From positions 13,702,001 to 13,766,000 of the forward strand of contig OU612068.1 of assembly GCA_914767715.1 (NCBI GenBank): 64,000 bases of DNA. Reading direction: 5' to 3'. The notes under the pieces were generated by a model, which did no database searches, was not told where the DNA came from, and saw only the letters and a list, made by a program, of their open reading frames with translations. Shown piece after piece: positions 62,701 through 64,000 of this stretch (positions within the stretch are counted from its first letter, which is position 1; every line of letters starts with the position of its first letter). A program made the translations under genes and the position numbers. The stretch is from Membranipora membranacea (lineage: Eukaryota > Bryozoa > Gymnolaemata > Cheilostomatida > Membraniporidae).

Positions 62701-64000
62701 CTGTTATTATGCCTCTCACTTCCATTAGATAATTTTGTTATATTGAGTGGGAACCTCCCAACTTAGGACAAGTCAAAAAAAACTCATAAAACAACCTCTC
62801 TTGAATCACTAACTGAAATTGTTCACACATTTTGCTTCCCAACTGTAAACTTTTCTTGAATGGAAGGCACAATGATTCTCATGGGTTATCTCCCTTGTAA
62901 AAATCGTCCACGTTTGCGCAACAAATGTTTTGAACGGGAACATTCATGACATGTCAACAAACCCAAAACAAACTTTTGTGAATCAGTCACCCCTTCCGAA
63001 ATCTGCGAAACTGGTGACATTTTGGTTTTATAAGGTATAAAATTCCAAACGGGTGTGTAATAATCGCTTCAAAACAAAGTCTTTATCACAACTATTTGAC
63101 TTTATTAGTATCATTATTCGGCAGGAAATACTGTGGAAAGTATTAAGTAAGGACTTGTGGTCGCTCATAGATGCAGCTGTTTTGTAGGTTCGATACATGA
63201 TCGGAGAGGTTCAATATGGCGGCAGGGTCACCGATGATTATGATAAACGATTATTAAATACTTTTGCACGGGTTTGGTTCAGTGATCTCATGTTCCACGA
63301 TGCCTTCCAGTTCTATACTGGTAAGTAGATGCAGCCTAGCCCCTCATAGACGTCCTGTCTGCTGGAAATGATTATAATATTAGAGATTATTATTTCAATT
63401 ACACAATCAACAAGCAATGACTCGTCTGCGGTGGAAATGGAGGACACAATGATTCTCTTGGTGGTTGACTTATCCGTTTGTGAATCTCAACATCTATTGC
63501 ATGTCTTGATATCTTGTCAGCTTTTCATTGAGTCATCCTTCCACTTTATCACAACTATCTAACAATGTTTCTGATTCTTTGTACAGAGTTATCTCCCTCA
63601 TACAAATCCTTCACGATTGCGCAACCAATGTTTTAGAAAAAATCATCATTGTCGAATCACAGTGTCATATGTGACAAATTAATTCTGCGATTACATGTAT
63701 ATAAATATTTTTATATATCATGTTATATATTAATTCAATTGTTTTCAAATGCATTAATTATAACTTATCAAAATATTATGTGACAAGTGTCATGTCTCAT
63801 GTTATTCTTAGACCATAGATTTCAACATGATAGCTCTTAATCATGATTGCCAAATGATGTGATATTTCTGCATACACAACTTTTCCTCTGTTTTGTATCA
63901 GGATACCGAATACCTCGATGTGGTAAGCTGGAGGATGTGTTAGACTTCGTTGACCATTTGCCTCAGGTAGATTCTCCCGAGGCGTTCGGTCTCCACCCCA
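11737..64000 (+). CDS. DNAH5/DNAH8: Axonemal outer-arm dynein heavy chain, DNAH5/DNAH8 type (C-terminus outside window)
   Basis: The ATP-driven minus-end motor of ciliary outer dynein arms (animal DNAH5/DNAH8, orthologous to the Chlamydomonas gamma heavy chain). Sixty-eight coding exons were followed by matching reading phase at each GT-AG border; they total 13,129 nt, about 4,376 residues, with no frameshift or internal stop. Order: N-terminal tail, linker, AAA1-AAA4 with P-loops near residues 2029 (GPAGTGKT), 2311 (GPSGAGKT), 2648 (GEQGTAKT) and 3013 (GVGGSGKQ), coiled-coil stalk with microtubule-binding tip, AAA5 and AAA6. The window ends inside exon 68 at FGLHP, about 400 residues before the usual end. 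The start ATG at 11737 directly follows an in-frame TAG; TTGTTAG could instead be a splice acceptor of a 5' UTR exon. Exon lists are in the domain entries below. I cannot decide between the DNAH5 and DNAH8 paralogues, which are nearly equally similar. Confidence 0.97.
13727..13960 (+). mobile_element. tRNA-derived SINE in a dynein intron
   Basis: An A-box-like TGGCTCAGTTGG (from about 13740) and a perfect B box GGTTCGAATCC (about 13793-13803) have tRNA spacing. The head resembles a tRNA with a long anticodon arm, but the 3' acceptor half does not pair, and the sequence continues into a non-tRNA tail that includes GCGGGCCTCGCCACTAAGGC. That combination is typical of a SINE rather than a functional tRNA. 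The exact 3' end is uncertain. Confidence 0.7.
14328..14390 (+). repeat. Dispersed repeat tail with ATT microsatellite, copy A
   Basis: An (ATT)n run is followed by TTTTTATTGAGGTTTTCATA and AAGTATGTTATAAAC. Related copies: 31209-31269 (plus), 22664-22720 (minus) and 54087-54157 (minus). A microsatellite at one end suggests the 3' end of a non-LTR element or SINE. Copy A starts at the exon 4 donor (GTATTATTATT), so the repeat supplies the intron's first bases. Confidence 0.65.
15649..15762. mobile_element. Foldback MITE, TTTAAGCGCTT family, copy 1
   Basis: Inverted arms begin with TTTAAGCGCTTAAAC and end with GTTTAAGCGCTTG; inside, GTAGCATTTCATTATCAACC pairs with GGTTTATAATGAAATGCTTC. A second copy with the same internal words (GGGATAGCTGG) is at 49218-49313. 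No coding capacity. Confidence 0.75.
17667..17735. repeat. Small foldback repeat, AGCTTTGT/ACAAAGCT family, copy 2
   Basis: AAGCTTTGTTGGGG pairs with CCCAACCAACAAAGCT around a G-rich centre, and CTGTCAGGACA/TGTCAAAACAG extends the arms. It closely resembles 5221-5278. Confidence 0.6.
19425..19910. mobile_element. Large inverted-repeat (foldback) element with about 169-bp arms
   Basis: The left arm 19425-19593 and right arm 19742-19910 are reverse complements over nearly their whole length with scattered mismatches. Both begin AATAGACAGTTTTCTGAGCT. The 148-bp spacer contains a short direct repeat, AATTTTAGTGACGAA, twice. There is no transposase ORF, so this would be a non-autonomous element. 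I could not find a clear target-site duplication. It lies in the dynein intron 19238-20037. Confidence 0.85.
21376..21727. mobile_element. TA-flanked TIR element (MITE) carrying a tRNA-like core
   Basis: The ends are TACCCTATAGGAGTTTAATT and AAACTAAACTTCTATAGGGT A, inverted complements with two mismatches in about 21 positions. If the outermost TA is the target duplication, this fits the Tc1/mariner style. Multiple copies of TAAATTTCGCTAGT-type words fill the flanks. The centre (21490-21575, minus strand) resembles a tRNA with an A box (TGGTGTAGTGG) and a B box (GGTTCCAATCC). Confidence 0.75.
21490..21575 (-). other. tRNA-like sequence inside the TIR element
   Basis: On the minus strand GCGTGGTGTAGTGG (A box) is followed by a CTTGCAA loop with TGC in the anticodon position, then GGGTTCCAATCCC (B box and T arm, well paired). 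The anticodon stem has one mismatch (TCTGC/TCAGA) and the acceptor ends do not pair well. A tRNA-Ala-derived sequence is more likely than a working tRNA gene. Confidence 0.5.
21822..21860 (+). other. Possible 39-nt cassette microexon of the dynein
   Basis: CATTAG precedes and GTATTG follows a 39-nt stretch that enters and leaves in the same phase as its neighbours, so including or skipping it keeps the frame; it would add 13 residues ([12 protein letters not shown] at its centre). There is no homology to support it, and the exon chain works without it. It is not counted in the 68 exons. Confidence 0.22.
21892..21914. repeat. Short palindrome CCATAGACTTAA...
   Basis: CCATAGACTT AAT AAGTCTATGG is a near-perfect hairpin. 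The same left half (CCCATAGACTTAATAA) occurs near 6703, and a split version (CCCATAGACTCAATAA ... TTATTAAGTCTATG) at 10950-11001, so it is a recurring small element. Confidence 0.55.
22331..22395 (+). repeat. Degenerate tRNA-like SINE remnant
   Basis: AGCTAAGTTGGTAAGAGCGC has the look of a SINE A box and D arm, similar to the SINE at 13740, but no good B box follows. Probably an old fragment. Confidence 0.35.
22664..22720 (-). repeat. Dispersed repeat tail with TAA microsatellite, copy C
   Basis: Reads GTTTATGACATACTTATATA, ATGAAAACCTGAATAAAAAC and TAATAATAA on the plus strand, the reverse complement of copies A and B. It sits about 35 bases upstream of the exon at 22755. Confidence 0.6.
23203..23330 (+). 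repeat. 64-bp tandem duplication that copies a dynein splice acceptor
   Basis: Two near-identical 64-bp units (23203-23266 and 23267-23330) each contain a TATTTATAACTTTAG acceptor and the first exon bases CTGGATATA. The downstream acceptor gives an open exon (23321-23437). Using the upstream one would read into an in-frame TAA in the duplicated intron sequence. Confidence 0.92.
28375..28435 (-). repeat. Degenerate tRNA-like SINE remnant
   Basis: On the minus strand GGGTTCAATCTCACC resembles a B box with T arm, preceded by a weak A-box-like region (GGGTTAGCTCATG). It lies in the dynein intron 28301-28702. Confidence 0.35.
28853..28924. repeat. AT-rich palindromic element with GCCATAAACATA ends
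   Basis: GCCATAAACATACAAATA at the left pairs with TATATGTTTATGGC at the right. The same half (GCCATAAACATATAAATA) occurs at 40850-40868, and related AT palindromes at about 2788-2818 and 42591-42621. It looks like a small dispersed foldback family in introns. Confidence 0.6.
31209..31269 (+). repeat. Dispersed repeat tail with ATT microsatellite, copy B
   Basis: (ATT)n, then TATTGAGGTTCCCATATAAG and TATGTTATAAAC, matching copy A at 14328-14390. It lies in the dynein intron between the linker and AAA1 exons. Confidence 0.65.
31400..33808 (+). other. DNAH5/DNAH8: Dynein AAA1 (main ATPase site), exons 31-35
   Basis: Exons 31400-31642, 31921-32075, 32496-32674, 33117-33355 and 33665-33808. Walker A is GPAGTGKT (residues about 2029-2036), Walker B is CFDEFNRI with the catalytic glutamate, and the sensor region is [18 protein letters not shown]1 is the hydrolysing site that drives motility in all dyneins. 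All catalytic residues are present, so the motor should be active. Confidence 0.97.
37371..37680. repeat. Direct repeats overlapping the 3' end of the nested ORF
   Basis: Two related segments of about 73 bp (37371-37443 and 37606-37678) share CTTGTATTCTGAGCTAA, a TAGTAATGGT/TAGTCATGGT stretch and GAGGGAC. The second contains the last codons and stop of the minus-strand ORF. Confidence 0.6.
37637..38233 (-). CDS. Unidentified multi-pass membrane protein, intronless, nested in dynein intron 39
   Basis: An uninterrupted ORF of 198 residues from ATG 38233 to the stop at 37637, antisense to the dynein. The same frame is open 23 codons further upstream but has no earlier ATG. Hydrophobic segments lie at about residues 15-37, 85-107, 119-136 and 150-171; a Pro/Gln/Asn-rich hydrophilic loop (about 41-75) separates the first two. 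There is no signal peptide, and I recognise no family. The last about 20 codons overlap a sequence repeated at 37371-37443 (GTATTCTGAGCTAA motif). CAAATTGTAG just upstream could be a splice acceptor, so a 5' exon may exist. The nearly 600-bp open frame with clustered membrane segments argues for a real gene, but an expressed retrocopy or transposon-derived ORF is possible. Confidence 0.45.
   Translation of the reverse strand: MMSGLESMDNQVYEAVISTSLLAVAFLTTQELLSLVFSNPLNRNEREQEPPPTTNSHYSITPQVPQAPGYQTSLLWCIRQRSRNYVKTFVLFQCSIAIPRICFYLIFHERISGSFETAFNIPLLVVGLYIAAKFLIHDWNLSCTQNVFRGPVVLTLLTMVVYSLLRYLLFNDILRKVLAMGLFQESSLTLEGADQMIP
38328..38341. repeat. Poly-C tract
   Basis: An uninterrupted C run just upstream (on the minus strand) of the nested ORF. 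Other G/C homopolymers occur at about 33950, 47799 and 56091, the last followed by (TCC)n. Confidence 0.85.
41251..41333. mobile_element. Short TIR element (MITE-like), copy 2
   Basis: GATCCAATTTGCCCGCAGTC at one end and GCAGGCAAATTGGATCAT at the other, with GTGAGCC in the core: the same family as 3058-3142. It lies just after the donor of dynein exon 40957-41228. Confidence 0.8.
41749..41790. repeat. 10-bp tandem repeat upstream of a splice acceptor
   Basis: Four units of about 10 bp of the type CCTATTTCGA end 11 bases before the acceptor of exon 41802-42015, so they form part of its upstream tract. Confidence 0.8.
44313..46164 (+). other. DNAH5/DNAH8: Dynein AAA4, exons 47-50
   Basis: Exons 44313-44503, 44719-45114, 45511-45658 and 46055-46164. 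The P-loop is GVGGSGKQ (residues about 3013-3020), with glutamine where AAA1-3 have threonine, as is usual for AAA4 of this family. Other blocks: [71 protein letters not shown]. It precedes the stalk directly. Confidence 0.96.
48529..48562. repeat. 34-bp perfect palindrome
   Basis: ATCACAGAGTAAGGATA is followed at once by its exact reverse complement TATCCTTACTCTGTGAT. It lies in the dynein intron 48470-49375, 59 bases after the donor. It has no loop, so it could extrude as a cruciform or fold as a hairpin in the pre-mRNA. Confidence 0.95.
48716..48860 (+). repeat. Imperfect direct duplication in a dynein intron
   Basis: GTCACTGCGTTTAACTGTCC and CTGTGACACATG are repeated after about 75 bases with an 11-base insertion (48716-48765 versus 48792-48852). 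Confidence 0.75.
49218..49313. mobile_element. Foldback MITE, TTTAAGCGCTT family, copy 2 with 10-bp flanking repeats
   Basis: GGGATAGCTGGTAGT pairs with ACTACCAGCTATCCC across a short loop, between AGCGCT ends. The element is bracketed by identical 10-bp direct repeats GTCATAGGCT at 49208-49217 and 49314-49323, the expected mark of a transposition target-site duplication. It lies about 60 bases upstream of dynein exon 54. Confidence 0.8.
51276..51430 (+). repeat. Dispersed repeat, forward copy
   Basis: The words CACTGATCACGTGAT, TATCTCTGATCGATAGA, AGTGAATTAAT and GGTACATGTTAGGTACT occur here in order, and in reverse complement at 55735-55895. Both are intronic. There is no coding potential; the element class is unknown. 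Confidence 0.75.
51468..53995 (+). other. DNAH5/DNAH8: Dynein AAA5, exons 56-59
   Basis: Exons 51468-51662, 52559-52692, 53146-53338 and 53712-53995. Blocks: [89 protein letters not shown] and [22 protein letters not shown]5 does not bind nucleotide in dyneins and supports the stalk through the strut. Conservation with vertebrate DNAH5/8 is very high here. Confidence 0.96.
54087..54157 (-). repeat. Dispersed repeat tail with TAA microsatellite, copy D
   Basis: Reads GTTTATAACATACTTATATT and ATGAAAACCTCAACAAAAAT followed by (ATA)n, the reverse complement of copies A and B. It is intronic between exons 53712-53995 and 54476-54719. Confidence 0.65.
55735..55895 (-). repeat. Dispersed repeat, inverted copy
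   Basis: Reverse complement of 51276-51430 over about 155 bases with scattered differences (for example AGTACCTAACATGTACC and AATCACGTGATCAGTGTG). It ends about 50 bases before exon 55943-56080. Confidence 0.75.
58588..58594 (+). promoter_or_regulatory. Candidate TATA box of the nested GPCR gene
   Basis: TATAAAA lies about 75 bases upstream of the GPCR start ATG (58668), a distance that would leave a short 5' UTR. It is a single motif match without an independent start-site signal. Confidence 0.35.
58668..60099 (+). CDS. Rhodopsin-class (class A) G-protein-coupled receptor, probably peptide-type, nested in dynein intron 65
   Basis: Two exons, 58668-58933 and 59181-60099, joined in an Arg codon (AG|A), encode 394 residues. 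TM1 is about 30-58 (GNLVVI, N49), TM2 65-88 (ISDLIY, D76), TM3 about 110-133 ending in DRL instead of DRY (133-135), TM4 about 152-175, TM5 about 213-240 (P228), TM6 about 268-292 (VCNMPD in place of CWxP) and TM7 about 303-323 (NFVVY in place of NPxxY). N5 lies in an NKS glycosylation site; the tail is Ser/Asp/Thr-rich. ECL2 has C185, but the usual partner cysteine at the start of TM3 is absent. It resembles invertebrate orphan peptide receptors; the ligand is unknown. It reads in the same direction as the host dynein but has its own ATG, stop and poly(A) signal. Confidence 0.93.
60247..60252 (+). terminator. Poly(A) signal of the nested GPCR gene
   Basis: AATAAA lies about 150 bases after the GPCR stop codon, in an AT-rich tract. 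It would end the nested transcript inside the dynein intron; the host transcript must read past it. Confidence 0.5.
60253..62248. other. Remaining part of dynein intron 65 after the GPCR gene
   Basis: Apart from the (GGACTA)n repeat I see no coding match, RNA gene or structured repeat in these 2 kb. The stretch is AT-rich. Confidence 0.5.
61071..61100. repeat. (GGACTA)n tandem repeat
   Basis: About five 6-bp units in dynein intron 65, downstream of the GPCR gene. A simple repeat with no further context. Confidence 0.9.
62860..63640 (+). repeat. Duplicated intronic segment, second copy interrupted
   Basis: The segment 62860-62950 (ACAATGATTCTCATGGG, TTATCTCCCT, TTGCGCAACAAATGTTTT) reappears in two pieces, at 63440-63475 and 63585-63635, with about 110 bases between them. 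Dynein exon 63188-63320 lies between the two copies. Confidence 0.6.

Larger units (their letters stand above)
54476..64000 (+). other. DNAH5/DNAH8: Dynein AAA6 and start of the C-terminal part, exons 60-68
   Basis: Exons 54476-54719, 55068-55222, 55943-56080, 56458-56642, 56965-57172, 57648-57870, 62249-62472, 63188-63320 and 63902-64000 (cut by the window edge). Blocks: [92 protein letters not shown] and [18 protein letters not shown]. The 4.4-kb intron 57871-62248, the longest traced, hosts a GPCR gene. The remaining cap, about 400 residues in relatives, lies to the right. Confidence 0.95.

Noticed and set aside
1-64000. CRISPR arrays, operons, phage or other bacterial defence systems
   Set aside because: No regularly spaced repeats and no prokaryotic gene organisation; all genes are intron-split metazoan types except the nested ORF.

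Overview
This is a piece of animal nuclear DNA. Every recognisable gene is split by GT-AG introns (mostly 0.2-1.5 kb), the background is AT-rich, and the introns and flanks are full of short inverted-repeat (MITE-like) elements, tRNA-derived SINE pieces and microsatellites. The proteins are close to human MARCHF6 and axonemal dynein, so the source is a ciliated metazoan. Intron size and repeat load suggest an invertebrate, but I cannot name the phylum from this window.

Layout: (1) 339-8841, minus strand: MARCHF6/TEB4/Doa10, a membrane-embedded RING-CH ubiquitin ligase of the endoplasmic reticulum. Fourteen coding exons are visible (676 codons, frame kept throughout); the gene runs off the left edge. 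(2) 8842-11736: head-to-head intergenic region without recognisable coding sequence. (3) 11737-64000, plus strand: an outer-arm axonemal dynein heavy chain of the DNAH5/DNAH8 type. I traced 68 coding exons (13,129 nt, about 4,376 residues) with consistent phase at every junction, from the start codon to AAA6; the C-terminal cap lies beyond the right edge. (4) Two genes lie inside dynein introns: an unidentified intronless four-helix membrane-protein ORF on the minus strand in intron 39 (37637-38233), and a two-exon rhodopsin-class GPCR of 394 residues on the plus strand in intron 65 (58668-60099), with a candidate TATA box and a poly(A) signal.

Repeats: a 486-bp element with about 169-bp inverted arms (19425-19910); a TA-flanked TIR element carrying a tRNA-like body (21376-21727); a foldback family with copies at 15649-15762 and 49218-49313, the second flanked by 10-bp direct repeats; a family ending in GCAGGCAAATTGGATCAT (3058-3142, 41251-41333); a dispersed repeat in opposite orientations (51276-51430, 55735-55895); a family ending in ATT/TAA microsatellites (14328, 22664, 31209, 54087); and a tRNA-SINE at 13727-13960. 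Several lie close to exons, and a 64-bp tandem duplication copies a dynein splice acceptor.

Functionally the window joins a protein quality-control ligase and a ciliary motor, with a receptor and an orphan membrane protein hosted in the motor's introns. I found no operon, CRISPR array or other prokaryotic-type system.
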